DNA of 57,553 nucleotides. It comes from Streptomyces sp. CC208A. GTDB lineage: Bacteria; Actinomycetota; Actinomycetes; Streptomycetales; Streptomycetaceae. Both the position numbers and the translations under genes were made by a program. The stretch's first letter is position 1. Every line of letters starts with the position of its first letter. The notes under the pieces are model-generated. The model was given only the letters and a program-made list of their open reading frames with translations. It was not told the DNA's origin and made no database searches. Where the stretch lies: NCBI RefSeq assembly GCF_030010625.1, contig NZ_JASCXN010000042.1, positions 1 to 57,553 of the forward strand, given 5' to 3'. Shown in pieces: positions 1-7,989 of this stretch.

Positions 1-1
1 C

Positions 2-40
2 GAGCCTCTTTCGTCCTGTGCTGGAGGGTGAAAGAGGCTC
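2..40. terminator. Perfect 11-bp inverted repeat, likely terminator
   Basis: GAGCCTCTTTC at 2-12 pairs exactly with GAAAGAGGCTC at 30-40 across a 17-nt loop. It lies just past the 3' end of the minus-strand GntR gene that stops at 67. There is no T tract, which is usual for Streptomyces terminators. The role is inferred from position and symmetry. Confidence 0.55.
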
Positions 41-66
41 AGTGAGGCCTTTGGCGTGCGATCCGG

Positions 67-324
67 TCAGCCGGTGGACTCGGCGTCCCCGGGCCCGTCG
101 GACGACGGCAGGGGGTCGATGGCGTACGAGCCCTTGTGCGGGAGCGTCTCGATCAGGCCTCGCTCGCGGAGGTCCCGCAGGGCACGCCTGATGGTTCGGT
201 CGGCGACGCCGTGAGCCTCGGCGAGGCGGACGATGCCGGGCAAGGCCCCGCCGGGCGGGATGTGTCCCGACCGGATCTCTTCCTCGATGGTGCGTGCGAT
301 CCGCTGCCACTCGTACTCGGCCAT
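67..324 (-). CDS. GntR-family winged-helix transcriptional regulator (short, 85 aa)
   Basis: The 85-residue product begins MAEYEWQRIA and carries a GntR DNA-binding domain over about residues 3-68. Recognisable elements are the first helix (IARTIEEEIRSG), the loop HIPPGGALPG, the recognition helix (ADRTIRRALRDL) and the wing (LIETLPHKGSYA). No effector domain follows, so this is the minimal DNA-binding form common in Streptomyces. The frame stays open upstream, but the ATG at 324 starts exactly at the domain, so I chose it. It is divergent from two small coupled ORFs at 679 and 855. The intergenic DNA holds repeated CCRTGGTRC-type half-sites that are a plausible operator. Family is secure; target and ligand are unknown. 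Confidence 0.85.
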   Translation of the reverse strand: MAEYEWQRIARTIEEEIRSGHIPPGGALPGIVRLAEAHGVADRTIRRALRDLRERGLIETLPHKGSYAIDPLPSSDGPGDAESTG

Positions 325-366
325 GCGTCCAGCTTTCCGCGGTGTACCGAGCGCCACATCGTCAGC

Positions 367-409
367 CCATGGTGCATCGCGGGCTACCATGGCGTACCGT
401 GGTACATCG
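367..409. promoter_or_regulatory. Candidate operator cluster for the divergent GntR regulator
   Basis: CCATGGTGCATCG (367-379) recurs as CCGTGGTACATCG (397-409), 30 bp apart, about three helical turns. Between them CTACCATGG (384-392) is an inverted copy of the half-site. Three related half-sites on one DNA face between a GntR gene and a divergent gene pair suggest autoregulation. The symmetry is seen; the binding protein is inferred. Confidence 0.5.
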
Positions 410-678
410 AAACGAGGCCCCCGCAGCCGTTGGAGCGGCCCGGGGGTGTGGCCACCAACCCCATGGAGGTTGATGACGTGGGCATTATCCATGCCTTGCT
501 GCACTTGTTGCTGGACGCGCTGGCCCCTGGTTCCGGGCGGCGGCGCCGGGCATGCGGTCTGCCTGGCGCCGCCCCAGCTTCCGCCCAGTGGACGGAAGGC
601 CCCCGCCCGGGGCTGTGCGGGCGGACCGGTCCCGCGTGGGGATGGACCGTACGCCCGCCGAGGTCGCCGTACGGGCTC

Positions 679-858
679 GTGCGGACGCTCAATGGGGAGA
701 GCACGGCCCTCGTCCGCCCCTACCTGGTCACGCACGAGCGGCAGGAGGAGCGTGCCGCTCGGCAGCGGTGGCGGCGGCTCAGTCTCGTCCTGGCGGCGGA
801 CTTCGGGGTCGACCTGGACACCCGGGACGTGCACGCGGTGGGGGTGGCGGCGTGGTGA
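679..858 (+). CDS. Small conserved-looking Streptomyces protein, coupled to the next ORF
   Basis: A 59-residue protein if the GTG at 679 is used. The central part (ALVRPYLVTHERQEERAARQ followed by a basic stretch and LVLAADFGVDLDTRDVHAVG) resembles small basic proteins I recall next to GntR genes in streptomycetes. No catalytic motif is visible. Its TGA overlaps the GTG of the next ORF (GTGA, 855-858), so the two are probably translated together. The upstream frame remains open, so the start is uncertain. Function unknown. Confidence 0.55.
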   Translation: MRTLNGESTALVRPYLVTHERQEERAARQRWRRLSLVLAADFGVDLDTRDVHAVGVAAW

Positions 859-1070
859 ACGGACCGGTATTTGACCCGGCCGCGCGGAGGCCCGTCCGCA
901 TGTGCGTGCGCTGCCATCAGGTCACGGACGCGCCCGTGACCGTCGCGGAGGTGCACCAGAGCTCCGGGCCCGGGTGGAACGTGTACGCGTGCCCGGAGTG
1001 CGCGCCGCACTTCCCGCCGCTGCCCGACGTACTCGACCTCCTCCAGCGGGGCAAGGGCCACCCGTCGTAG
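855..1070 (+). CDS. Small CxxC zinc-ribbon-like protein
   Basis: A 71-residue product from the GTG at 855, which overlaps the preceding stop. It has two cysteine pairs, CVRC near residue 16 and CPEC near residue 46, spaced as in a zinc ribbon, with TDAPVTVAEVHQSSGPGWNVYA between them. The short tail (PDVLDLLQRGKG) is charged. It likely binds one zinc ion and acts with its coupled neighbour; no specific role can be assigned. Lengthening the ORF upstream to 552 gives arginine/proline-rich shadow sequence, so I rejected the longer form. Confidence 0.6.
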   Translation: MNGPVFDPAARRPVRMCVRCHQVTDAPVTVAEVHQSSGPGWNVYACPECAPHFPPLPDVLDLLQRGKGHPS

Positions 1071-1174
1071 AGCGGGGGCACTCCGCTACGCCTCTCCTGT
1101 TCCAGGGCCCGCCCCGGAACGGGGGAGGTCGAAGGGCCGGGACAGGCAAGCCGCAGGCATGCCAGACTTGAGCC

Positions 1175-1456
1175 ATGACGGCAGCGCAGGATTATGAGCA
1201 CCTGCACCACCTGGTGGATCGGCTGAGCCCGTCCCAGGTACGGCGCTTGCGGCTGATCATCACCGAGGACGAGGAACTCTCCCGGGTCGACCGGCAGGTC
1301 CCGGACGAGACCGAAGGGGACGACGGCGAGGGCGAGCTTCTCCCCGCCAGCTTCCTCGCGCTGTCCGGCAGCATCGAAGCACCGGCCGACTACGCCGAGC
1401 GGCACGACGACTACATCCGCGAACGCGCCGAACGCGAGCGGAGCACCGGCGAGTGA
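1175..1456 (+). CDS. Antitoxin partner of the adjacent PIN-domain toxin
   Basis: A 93-residue acidic protein (HHLVDRLSPSQVRRLRLIIT, then many Asp/Glu, ending YIRERAERERSTGE). Its stop overlaps the start of the PIN gene by 4 nt (GTGA, 1453-1456), the classic antitoxin-toxin layout. The N-terminal helix PSQVRRLRLII may be the dimer or DNA-binding part, and the acidic C-terminal half would wrap the toxin. I see no clear ribbon-helix-helix or AbrB fold, so the DNA-binding type is open. A CAGACT -10-like box ends 6 nt before the ATG, which suggests a leaderless mRNA. Confidence 0.65.
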   Translation: MTAAQDYEHLHHLVDRLSPSQVRRLRLIITEDEELSRVDRQVPDETEGDDGEGELLPASFLALSGSIEAPADYAERHDDYIRERAERERSTGE

Positions 1457-1863
1457 TCGCCACGGTCCTCGACACCGGCCCGCTGGTGGCGTTCTTCAAC
1501 GCGAAGGACAAGCACCATTCGAGCTGCGTCGCCTTCTTCTCGCAGCTCCGCGGACGCAAGCTGCTGCCCGCCACCGTTCTGGCCGAGGTGAGCTGGCAGC
1601 TGGAGCGCTGGCCGCGCGTCGAGGCCGCCTTCGTCGAGCACGTCGCCCAGGGCTTCTTCGAACTCGTCAGCTTCTCCTCAGAGGACTTGCTTCGGGTCAG
1701 CGAACTGATCACCCAGTACGCCGACTTCCCTCTCGGCGCGGTCGACGCCTCCGTGATCGCCGTCGCCGAGCGTCACGAGGTCGACCGGATCGCCACTCTC
1801 GACCACCGTCATTTCCGGGCCGTCAAACCGAAGCATGTGCCCGCGCTGACTCTCCTGCCGTAG
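1453..1863 (+). CDS. PIN-domain ribonuclease toxin (VapC-like)
   Basis: A 136-residue PIN protein. The acidic metal site is visible: D7 in VLDTGPLVAFF, E45 in VLAEVSW, D98 in GAVDASVIAVAE and D117 in IATLDHRHF. These four residues are the standard PIN nuclease set, so the enzyme should be active, cutting RNA (tRNA or rRNA in characterised VapCs). It starts at GTG 1453 inside the stop of the antitoxin gene. Length and motif order fit the family. The target RNA cannot be predicted. Confidence 0.85.
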   Translation: MIATVLDTGPLVAFFNAKDKHHSSCVAFFSQLRGRKLLPATVLAEVSWQLERWPRVEAAFVEHVAQGFFELVSFSSEDLLRVSELITQYADFPLGAVDASVIAVAERHEVDRIATLDHRHFRAVKPKHVPALTLLP

Positions 1864-1884
1864 TTCCTTCCGGAATCCCTTCCG

Positions 1885-2157
1885 CTACGACTCCGCCGGC
1901 CGTCCCTTCGGGCGCCGTAGCCCCGCCTTCGTGAGGCGGCGGAGGAGTTCCTTCGAACCGACCGGGATCGCGCCGGCCGCGATCGCCGCCTCGTACCAGT
2001 CGGAGGGGATGTCGTAGTGGTCGCCGTCGAAGCCGCGGGGCGGGGCGCCCAGCGTCGCGGCGAAGGCGTGGAGTTCGTCGAAGGAGACGTCGCTGATCAG
2101 GTGGGACCACATGCGGCCGTGGCCCGGCCAGGTCGGGGGGTCGATGTAGAGGGTCAC
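1885..2157 (-). CDS. DUF4031 domain protein
   Basis: A 90-residue protein beginning TLYIDPPTWPGHGRMWSHLISD. The histidines in SHL, ELHAFA and DGDHYDIP and the ending AIAAGAIPVGSKELLRRL fit the DUF4031 family as I know it: a small domain with conserved His/Asp residues, of unknown function, sometimes near cell-wall or nucleotide genes. The start is GTG at 2157. It lies 70 nt downstream of another small minus-strand gene and converges with the PIN toxin. Confidence 0.75.
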   Translation of the reverse strand: MTLYIDPPTWPGHGRMWSHLISDVSFDELHAFAATLGAPPRGFDGDHYDIPSDWYEAAIAAGAIPVGSKELLRRLTKAGLRRPKGRPAES

Positions 2158-2227
2158 GCCTCTGTCCCCGGCGCGTCGGCGGGGGCCGGGCGGGTGGAGG
2201 CCGGAGCCGTGTCGGCCGCGCGCCGCT

Positions 2228-2584
2228 TCACCTCAGGCCGCCCACTCTCGCCACCACCACGCCCTGCTTGGCGCAGACCCAGTGGGGGTCCGGGCCGAGT
2301 TCCGGTTCCACGTCGAGGGCGTGGGGGTCGCCGGAGGGGCAGACGGGGCAGAGGGGCCAGCGGCCGTACGCCTCCAGGAGGGCGTCCTGGACGTCCTGGG
2401 CGACCAGGCCGGCGACGTACTCCAGGCCCTCCGGCCACTGCTCGACCCACCAGCGGCGGTGGGTCACCGCGTCCTCCACCATCGACACGACCTGGGCCGC
2501 GGCCACGTCACGGGCCGCCAGGTCGGCCAGGACCAGGGCTCGGGCGGCGTGGAGGGTCTGCTCCACGGGGTCGATGTCGTCCAT
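2228..2584 (-). CDS. Conserved hypothetical protein with Cys pair
   Basis: A 118-residue protein. The N-terminal 70 residues are predicted helical (TLHAARALVLADLAARDVAAAQVVSMVEDAV). The C-terminal part contains CPVC and a later WVC within WPLCPVCPSGDPHALDV and PELGPDPHWVCAKQG. The motif may bind a metal. It starts at ATG 2584, divergent from the MurR-like gene, and probably shares a transcript with the DUF4031 gene. I do not recognise a function. Confidence 0.65.
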   Translation of the reverse strand: MDDIDPVEQTLHAARALVLADLAARDVAAAQVVSMVEDAVTHRRWWVEQWPEGLEYVAGLVAQDVQDALLEAYGRWPLCPVCPSGDPHALDVEPELGPDPHWVCAKQGVVVARVGGLR

Positions 2585-2681
2585 GGGGTCATTGTCCCCC
2601 GCCGGGGGCGGGGAGGGGGAGGGCGGGCCCTTGCTCTTCCGGTGCTCTTCCGGGCGTACGGGTCTTGTCCGGCCCCAGCAA

Positions 2682-2698
2682 CTGAAAGTATCTTTCAG
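2682..2698. promoter_or_regulatory. Perfect 17-bp palindrome, probable RpiR/MurR operator
   Basis: CTGAAAG-TAT-CTTTCAG sits immediately before the GTG start at 2701. A further half-site, CTTTCAG, lies just inside the coding start (about 2723-2729). TGAAA/TTTCA palindromes are typical RpiR-family operators. Occupancy here would block transcription of the whole murR-murQ-PTS operon. The palindrome is seen; regulator identity is inferred from adjacency. Confidence 0.7.
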
Positions 2699-2700
2699 GT

Positions 2701-3621
2701 GTGACCAATGACGTGAAGGAAACTTTCAGGAGTGAGACTCCTCCCGCTCCCGCCGCCCTCGCCGCCAAGGTACGGACCCTCTCCCCCTCCATGACCCGTT
2801 CCATGCAGCGGGTCGCCGAGGCCGTCGCCGGGGACCCCGCCGGGTGTGCCGCGCTCACGGTCACCGGGCTCGCCGAGCTGACCGGGACCAGCGAGGCCAC
2901 CGTCGTCCGTACCGCCCGGCTGCTCGGCTATCCGGGCTACCGCGACCTGCGGCTCGCGCTCGCCGGGCTCGCCGCGCAGCAGCAGTCGGGGCGGGCGCCC
3001 TCCGTGACCGCCGACATCGCCGTCGACGATCCCGTCGCGGACGTCGTCGCCAAGCTCGCCCACGACGAGCGGCAGACGCTCGCCGACACCGCCGCCGCCC
3101 TCGACACCGTGCAGCTCGGCGCCGTCGCCGCCGCCTGCGCCGCCGCCCGCCGGATCGACGTGTACGGGGTCGGCGCCTCCGGGCTCGTCGCCCAGGACCT
3201 CGTACAGAAGCTGCTCCGGATCGGGCTCGTCGCCCACGCCCACAGCGATCCGCACCTCGCCGTCACCAACGCCGTGCAGCTCCGCTCCGGCGACGTCGCC
3301 CTCGCCATCACCCACTCCGGCTCGACCGGCGACGTCATAGAACCGCTCCGGGTCGCCTTCGAGCACGGCGCCACGACGGTCGCGATAACCGGCCGTCCTG
3401 ACGGGCCCGTCAGCCAGTACGCCGACCATGTGCTGACCACCTCCACCGCCCGCGAGAGCGAGCTGAGACCGGCCGCCATGTCGTCCCGTACCAGTCAACT
3501 CCTGGTTGTGGACTGCCTGTTCACCTGCGTCACGCAGCGTACGTACGAGACCGCCGCCCCCGCCCTCGCCGCCTCCTACGAGGCCCTCGCCCACCGTCAC
3601 GCACCCCGCAGCACCCGTTAG
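2701..3621 (+). CDS. RpiR/MurR-family regulator with SIS domain
   Basis: A 306-residue protein. An N-terminal helix-turn-helix of the RpiR type (about residues 30-95: MQRVAEAVAGDPAGCAALTV, then TGTSEATVVRTARLLGYPGY) is followed by a SIS sugar-phosphate-binding domain (about 125-270: IDVYGVGASGLVAQDL, ITHSGSTGDVIEPL). It begins directly after a 17-bp palindrome and is followed 29 nt later by murQ, then a PTS permease. This makes it the local repressor or activator of N-acetylmuramate recycling, probably responding to MurNAc-6-P or GlcNAc-6-P. GTG 2713 is an alternative start. Confidence 0.88.
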   Translation: MTNDVKETFRSETPPAPAALAAKVRTLSPSMTRSMQRVAEAVAGDPAGCAALTVTGLAELTGTSEATVVRTARLLGYPGYRDLRLALAGLAAQQQSGRAPSVTADIAVDDPVADVVAKLAHDERQTLADTAAALDTVQLGAVAAACAAARRIDVYGVGASGLVAQDLVQKLLRIGLVAHAHSDPHLAVTNAVQLRSGDVALAITHSGSTGDVIEPLRVAFEHGATTVAITGRPDGPVSQYADHVLTTSTARESELRPAAMSSRTSQLLVVDCLFTCVTQRTYETAAPALAASYEALAHRHAPRSTR

Positions 3622-3650
3622 CCGTCAGCCAGGAAGAGAGCAGCCGACCC

Positions 3651-4580
3651 GTGCCCACCTCCTACTCCGAGCTCCGCGCCCAGCTGGCCACCCTCACCAC
3701 CGAGGCGTTCCGCCCCGAACTGGCCGAGATCGACCGGCTGTCCACCCTGGAGATCGCCCGCATCATGAACGGCGAGGACCGGACCGTCCCCGCCGCCGTG
3801 GCCCGCGCGCTTCCCTCGATCGCCGCCGCCGTCGACGCCACCGCCGAGCGGATGGCCCGCGGCGGGCGGCTGGTCTACACGGGCGCCGGCACCGCCGGGC
3901 GGCTCGGCGTCCTCGACGCCAGCGAGTGCCCGCCCACCTTCAACACCGACCCCTCCCAGGTCACCGGCCTGATCGCGGGCGGCCCCTCCGCCCTCGTCCG
4001 CTCCGTCGAGGGCGCCGAGGACTCCAAGGAGCTCGCCGCCGCCGACCTGGACGCCCTCGGCGTCCGCCCCGACGACACCGTGGTCGGCGTCTCCGCCTCC
4101 GGCCGCACCCCGTACGCCGTCGGCGCCGTCGAGCACGCCCGCGCCGCCGGGGCGCTCACCATCGGCCTGTCCTGCAACGCCGACAGCGCCCTCGCGGCCG
4201 CCGCCGAGCACGGCATCGAGGTCGTCACCGGGCCCGAACTCCTCACCGGATCGACCCGGTTGAAGGCCGGTACGGCCCAGAAGCTCGTCCTCAACATGAT
4301 CTCGACGATCACCATGATCCGGCTCGGGAAGACCTACGGGAACCTCATGGTCGACGTCCGCGCCTCCAACGAGAAGCTCCAGGCCCGCTCGCGGCGCATC
4401 GTCGCGCTCGCGACCGGCGCCCCCGACGAGCGGATCGAGGCCGCCCTCTCCGCCGCCGGGGGAGAGGTGAAGAACGCCATCCTGATCATCCTCGCCGATG
4501 TCGACGCCGACACCGCCGACCGCCGGCTCAAGGACGCCCACGGGCACCTGCGTGCGGCGCTGGACGCGACGGACCGCTGA
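3651..4580 (+). CDS. murQ: N-acetylmuramic acid 6-phosphate etherase
   Basis: A 309-residue enzyme that cleaves the lactyl ether of MurNAc-6-phosphate to give GlcNAc-6-phosphate and D-lactate in cytosolic wall recycling. Diagnostic stretches are LSTLEIARIMNGED, the SIS glycine loop VYTGAGTAGRLGVLDASECP (with the family's conserved Glu), the second SIS motif SASGRTPYAVGA, and LKAGTAQKLVLNMISTITMI. Length equals that of characterised MurQ proteins. The GTG at 3651 follows GGAAGAGAG. It lies between its likely regulator and a PTS EIIBC that would supply MurNAc-6-P. The product would feed NagA, encoded at 41.1 kb. Confidence 0.95.
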   Translation: MPTSYSELRAQLATLTTEAFRPELAEIDRLSTLEIARIMNGEDRTVPAAVARALPSIAAAVDATAERMARGGRLVYTGAGTAGRLGVLDASECPPTFNTDPSQVTGLIAGGPSALVRSVEGAEDSKELAAADLDALGVRPDDTVVGVSASGRTPYAVGAVEHARAAGALTIGLSCNADSALAAAAEHGIEVVTGPELLTGSTRLKAGTAQKLVLNMISTITMIRLGKTYGNLMVDVRASNEKLQARSRRIVALATGAPDERIEAALSAAGGEVKNAILIILADVDADTADRRLKDAHGHLRAALDATDR

Positions 4581-4625
4581 GCCCCGGGACCCCTCCCCCC
4601 CCTCACAGCAAGGCACCACCGCACC

Positions 4626-6164
4626 ATGAGCACAGACGAAACAGACGACACGGGCGACAAGAACCGCGCCGTCGCCGCCGCGATCCTCCCCCTCGTCGGC
4701 GGCGCCGGGAACGTCACCTCCGTGGCCCACTGCATGACCCGCCTCCGGCTGGGTCTGCGCGACCGCTCGCTCGTCCGGGACGAGGACCTGAGGCAACTGC
4801 CTTCCGTGCTCGGGGTGGTGGAGGACGACACGTACCAGATCGTCCTCGGCCCCGGCACGGTCGCCCGGGTGACCCCCGCCTTCGAGACCCTCCTGAGCGC
4901 AGGAACGACCCCCGCGCAGGACCTCGCCGGCAAGGGCGCCGCCCTCAAGGCCGCCCGGAAGGCGCGGAATTCGACCCCGTTCAAGCTCCTCCTCCGCCGG
5001 ATCGCGAACATCTTCGTCCCGCTGATCCCCGCCCTCATCGGCTGCGGCGTCATCGCCGGCCTCAACGGGCTTCTGGTCAACCTCGGTTGGCTGCCGGGCG
5101 TCACCCCCGCGCTCGCCGCCGTCGCGAGCGGCTTCATGGCGCTCATCGCGGTCTTCGTCGGCTACAACACCGCCCAGGAGCTCGGCGGCACGCCGATCCT
5201 CGGCGGGGCGGTCGCGGCCGTCGTCGTCTACCCGGGCGTCGCCAGGGTCGAGGTCTTCGGCCAGACCCTCTCCCCCGGCCAGGGCGGCGTCCTCGGCGCA
5301 CTGGGCGCGGCCGTCCTCGCCGTGTACGTGGAGAAGTGGTGCCGGCGCCGGGTGCCGGAGGCCCTGGACGTCCTGGTCACCCCGACGCTCACGGTGCTCG
5401 TCGCCGGTCTGGCCACCGTCTTCGGCCTGATGGTCGTCGCCGGTGAGGTCTCGCGGGCCATCGGCGGCTTCGCCGACTGGCTGCTGACGAACGCGGGCGC
5501 CGGCGTCGGGTTCCTCCTCGGCGGCCTCTTCCTGCCGCTGGTGATGCTCGGTCTGCACCAGGCGCTCATCCCGATCCACACCACCCTCATCGAGCAGCAG
5601 GGCCACACCGTCCTCCTCCCGATCCTGGCGATGGCGGGCGCGGGCCAGGTCGGCGCGGCCATCGCCGTCCACCTGCGGCTCCCCCGCAACGGCTCGATCC
5701 GCCGCACGATCAGATCGGCCCTCCCCGCCGGTCTCCTCGGCGTCGGCGAGCCGCTGATCTACGGGGTCTCCCTCCCGCTGGGCCGGCCCTTCGTCACCGC
5801 CTGCGTCGGCGGCGCGTTCGGCGGCGGCTTCGTCGGGCTCTTCGGCATGCTGGGCGCCAAGGTGGGCTCCACCGCCATCGGCCCGTCCGGTTGGGCGCTC
5901 TTCCCGCTCCTCGACGGGAACAAGGGCCTCGGGACGACGATCGCGGTCTACGCGGGAGGGCTGGCCACCGGCTACCTCGCCGGCTTCGTCGCCACCTACT
6001 TCTGGGGGTTCAGCCGCGCGATGATCGAGGAGTTCGACGTGGACACGGGGGCGGGGGACGGGGACAGGGCCCCCGTGGCGGCGGGGGACGGGGACACGGC
6101 CCCCGTGGCGGCGGGCGACGGCCCCACGCCCGGCGCGGACACCCCCGATCCCGTGAAGGTCTGA
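4626..6164 (+). CDS. PTS sugar transporter EIIBC, probably MurNAc/amino-sugar specific
   Basis: A 512-residue membrane protein. The EIIB domain comes first (about 1-95), with the phosphorylated cysteine at residue 36 in SVAHCMTRLRL. A linker and a roughly ten-helix EIIC domain follow (about 115-470), with GVIAGLNGLLV, the histidine loop MLGLHQALIPIHTTLI and GVGEPLIYGV. It has no EIIA, so it borrows one in trans. Its place after murQ and an RpiR regulator points to uptake of N-acetylmuramate (MurP-like) or a related sugar. The C-terminal 45 residues are a low-complexity Gly/Asp/Pro tail coded by a 30-bp DNA repeat. Confidence 0.88.
   Translation: MSTDETDDTGDKNRAVAAAILPLVGGAGNVTSVAHCMTRLRLGLRDRSLVRDEDLRQLPSVLGVVEDDTYQIVLGPGTVARVTPAFETLLSAGTTPAQDLAGKGAALKAARKARNSTPFKLLLRRIANIFVPLIPALIGCGVIAGLNGLLVNLGWLPGVTPALAAVASGFMALIAVFVGYNTAQELGGTPILGGAVAAVVVYPGVARVEVFGQTLSPGQGGVLGALGAAVLAVYVEKWCRRRVPEALDVLVTPTLTVLVAGLATVFGLMVVAGEVSRAIGGFADWLLTNAGAGVGFLLGGLFLPLVMLGLHQALIPIHTTLIEQQGHTVLLPILAMAGAGQVGAAIAVHLRLPRNGSIRRTIRSALPAGLLGVGEPLIYGVSLPLGRPFVTACVGGAFGGGFVGLFGMLGAKVGSTAIGPSGWALFPLLDGNKGLGTTIAVYAGGLATGYLAGFVATYFWGFSRAMIEEFDVDTGAGDGDRAPVAAGDGDTAPVAAGDGPTPGADTPDPVKV
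6051..6120 (+). repeat. 30-bp tandem repeat in the PTS gene 3' end
   Basis: Two near-identical 30-bp units (6051-6080 and 6081-6110) plus a partial third encode the repeats GDGDRAPVAA and GDGDTAPVAA in the cytoplasmic tail. The 30-bp period keeps the reading frame, so copy number could vary without damaging the permease. Confidence 0.8.
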
Positions 6165-6252
6165 TCCCTCTGCCTCATCCCCTCCCCTGCCCCGGGGCAG
6201 CTCCGCGCACCCCGGCACGAAGTCGTCCCACCGGTGCCTAGACTCCGCAACC

Positions 6253-6996
6253 ATGACGACCAAGCACGACGACCGCGACGGCGACCACGACCTGCCCGCC
6301 ATCGCCTCCGACCTCGCCCCCACCGGGATCCTGCGGGCCTCCGTCAACCTGGGGAACCCGGTACTCGCCCAGGGCACCCCGGAGACCCCCGCCGGCATCA
6401 CGGTCGACCTGGCCCGGGAGATCGGCCGACGCCTCGGGCTCCCCGTCGAGACACTCTGCTTCGACGCGGCGCGCAAGTCGTTCGAGGCGATGGCGGACGG
6501 CCGCGCCGACCTGTGCTTCCTCGCCGTGGACCCGGCGCGCGAGAAGGAGGTCGCGTTCACCGCCCCGTACGTCGTCATCGAGGGCGTCTACGTCGTCCCC
6601 CGCGACTCGGCGCTCGCCACCGTCGAGGACGTGGACGCGCCCGGCGTCCGCGTGGGCGTCAAGCAGGGCTCGGCGTACGACCTCCACCTCACCCGCACCC
6701 TCCGGCACGCCACCGTCGTCCGGGGCGCGGAAGGCGTCGACACCTTCCGCACCCTGGACCTGGAGGCGGGCGCGGGCATCCGCCAGCCCATGGCGGCCTA
6801 CGTCGCCGCACACCCCGAAGTCCGCCTGATCGACGGCCGCTTCATGGAGATCAGGCAGGCGGTGGGCACCACGACGACCCGGTCACCGAGAACGCTCGCG
6901 TACCTGAACTCCCTCGTGGACGACCTGAAGAAGAACGGCTTCGTGGCCGAAGCCCTGCGCCGCTCGGCCCAGGACCCGGCGCTGGTGGCCCCGTAA
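6253..6996 (+). CDS. Family-3 solute-binding-like protein without signal peptide
   Basis: A 247-residue periplasmic-binding-protein fold: GILRASVNLGNPVLAQG, ITVDLAREIGRRLGLPVETL, FEAMADGRADLCFLAVDPAREKEVAFTAPYVVIEGVY and VRVGVKQGSAYDLHLTRTL all fit the SBP_bac_3 (amino-acid/ectoine-type) core. No signal peptide or lipobox precedes it; the N-terminus is hydrophilic (TTKHDDRDGDHDLP). It is therefore probably a cytosolic protein with a binding-protein fold, and no ABC permease genes accompany it. TAGACT at 6239-6244 lies 8 nt before the ATG, so the mRNA may be leaderless. Ligand unknown. Confidence 0.8.
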   Translation: MTTKHDDRDGDHDLPAIASDLAPTGILRASVNLGNPVLAQGTPETPAGITVDLAREIGRRLGLPVETLCFDAARKSFEAMADGRADLCFLAVDPAREKEVAFTAPYVVIEGVYVVPRDSALATVEDVDAPGVRVGVKQGSAYDLHLTRTLRHATVVRGAEGVDTFRTLDLEAGAGIRQPMAAYVAAHPEVRLIDGRFMEIRQAVGTTTTRSPRTLAYLNSLVDDLKKNGFVAEALRRSAQDPALVAP

Positions 6997-6999
6997 CGG

Positions 7000-7989
7000 C
7001 TACCGCCCCAGCAGGGCCAGCAACTCGGCCTCGCGCTCCGGACCGAGCCCGGCCCGCCGCTCCCGCCCGAGCCCCTGCTCACGCTCCCAGGCCAGCGTGT
7101 CGGCGATCACCTCGGCACGCGGCCGGTGCCGGAGCCCGGCCGCGGCCGCCGCCGCGCCCGAACGGGCCTGGAACCCGCTCCAGTCCTCGGCCACGATCCA
7201 CAACGGCAGGGAGTCGGGCCCCATGAACTCCTCCACCCCCTGTTCGAGCAGCCAGGAGGACCCGGCCGGCACCACGGGCCCGGTGTGTCCGGCCGCCGCC
7301 CGGGAGAGCGCGATCCACTCGCCGAGGGACATGTTCGGCCCCACCGCGTCGTACGTCCCCGTCGCCCCCTTCTCCGCCGAGTCGAGGATCCAGTCGACGA
7401 GGTCCCGCACGTCGACGACCCGCGTAGGCAGCTCCGGCTCGTCCGGCACGAGCAGCGGCCCCTCGGTGTCCCGCGCGGCCCGGGCCGCCCAGTACCCGGT
7501 CCGGCAACTGACGTCCCCGGGCCCGCCGATGAGCCCCGCCCGCGCGATCAGCAGCCGGTCCCCCACGGCGGCGACGGAGGCCAGCTCGCAAGCGGCCTTG
7601 GCCTCCCCGTACAACTCCCGCCCGACCTCGTCCAGTTCGGTGGGAGCGAGTATCTCGGCGGACTCGTCGGCCCCGACCTCCGCCTGCGAGGCGTAGACGT
7701 TCCCGGACGACACATAGGTCCAGTGCCGGGCCCGCCCGCCCAGCGCGTCGAGCGCCCCCCGCACGAACCCCGGCTGCCACGACACCTCGACGACGGCGTC
7801 CCACTCCCGCCCGAGCAGCCCGTCGTACGCCCCCGGCTCCCGCCGGTCCGCGACGACCAGCTCGGCCCCTTCGGCCACCTCCCCGCTCTCTCCCCGCGCG
7901 AGGCACGTCACCGCATGCCCCCGCGCCAGCGCCCGCCGCGCCACCTCGCGCCCCACCCACGCCGTACCGCCCAGAACCAGAATCTCCAT
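7000..7989 (-). CDS. NAD(P)-dependent epimerase/dehydratase-like SDR protein
   Basis: A 329-residue extended (atypical) SDR protein. The Rossmann glycine motif is GGTAWVGR (residues 7-14), followed by the strand VTCLARG, the active-site strand HWTYVSSGNVYAS and the catalytic-type YxxxK in LYGEAKAACE. The middle region RAGLIGGPGDVSCRTGYW resembles isoflavone-reductase/UDP-sugar-epimerase relatives. Substrate unknown. It converges with the binding-protein-like gene and is separated from it by only 3 nt. The ATG at 7989 lacks a strong ribosome binding site. Confidence 0.85.
   Translation of the reverse strand: MEILVLGGTAWVGREVARRALARGHAVTCLARGESGEVAEGAELVVADRREPGAYDGLLGREWDAVVEVSWQPGFVRGALDALGGRARHWTYVSSGNVYASQAEVGADESAEILAPTELDEVGRELYGEAKAACELASVAAVGDRLLIARAGLIGGPGDVSCRTGYWAARAARDTEGPLLVPDEPELPTRVVDVRDLVDWILDSAEKGATGTYDAVGPNMSLGEWIALSRAAAGHTGPVVPAGSSWLLEQGVEEFMGPDSLPLWIVAEDWSGFQARSGAAAAAAGLRHRPRAEVIADTLAWEREQGLGRERRAGLGPEREAELLALLGR

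Noticed and set aside
3506..6578. Very long Arg/Pro-rich open frames on both strands across murQ and the PTS gene (for example 3506-5446 and 3618-6578 minus)
   Set aside because: Shadow frames of high-GC coding DNA: composition is Arg/Pro/Gly/Asp only, with no domain, and they are antisense or out of frame to well-identified genes.
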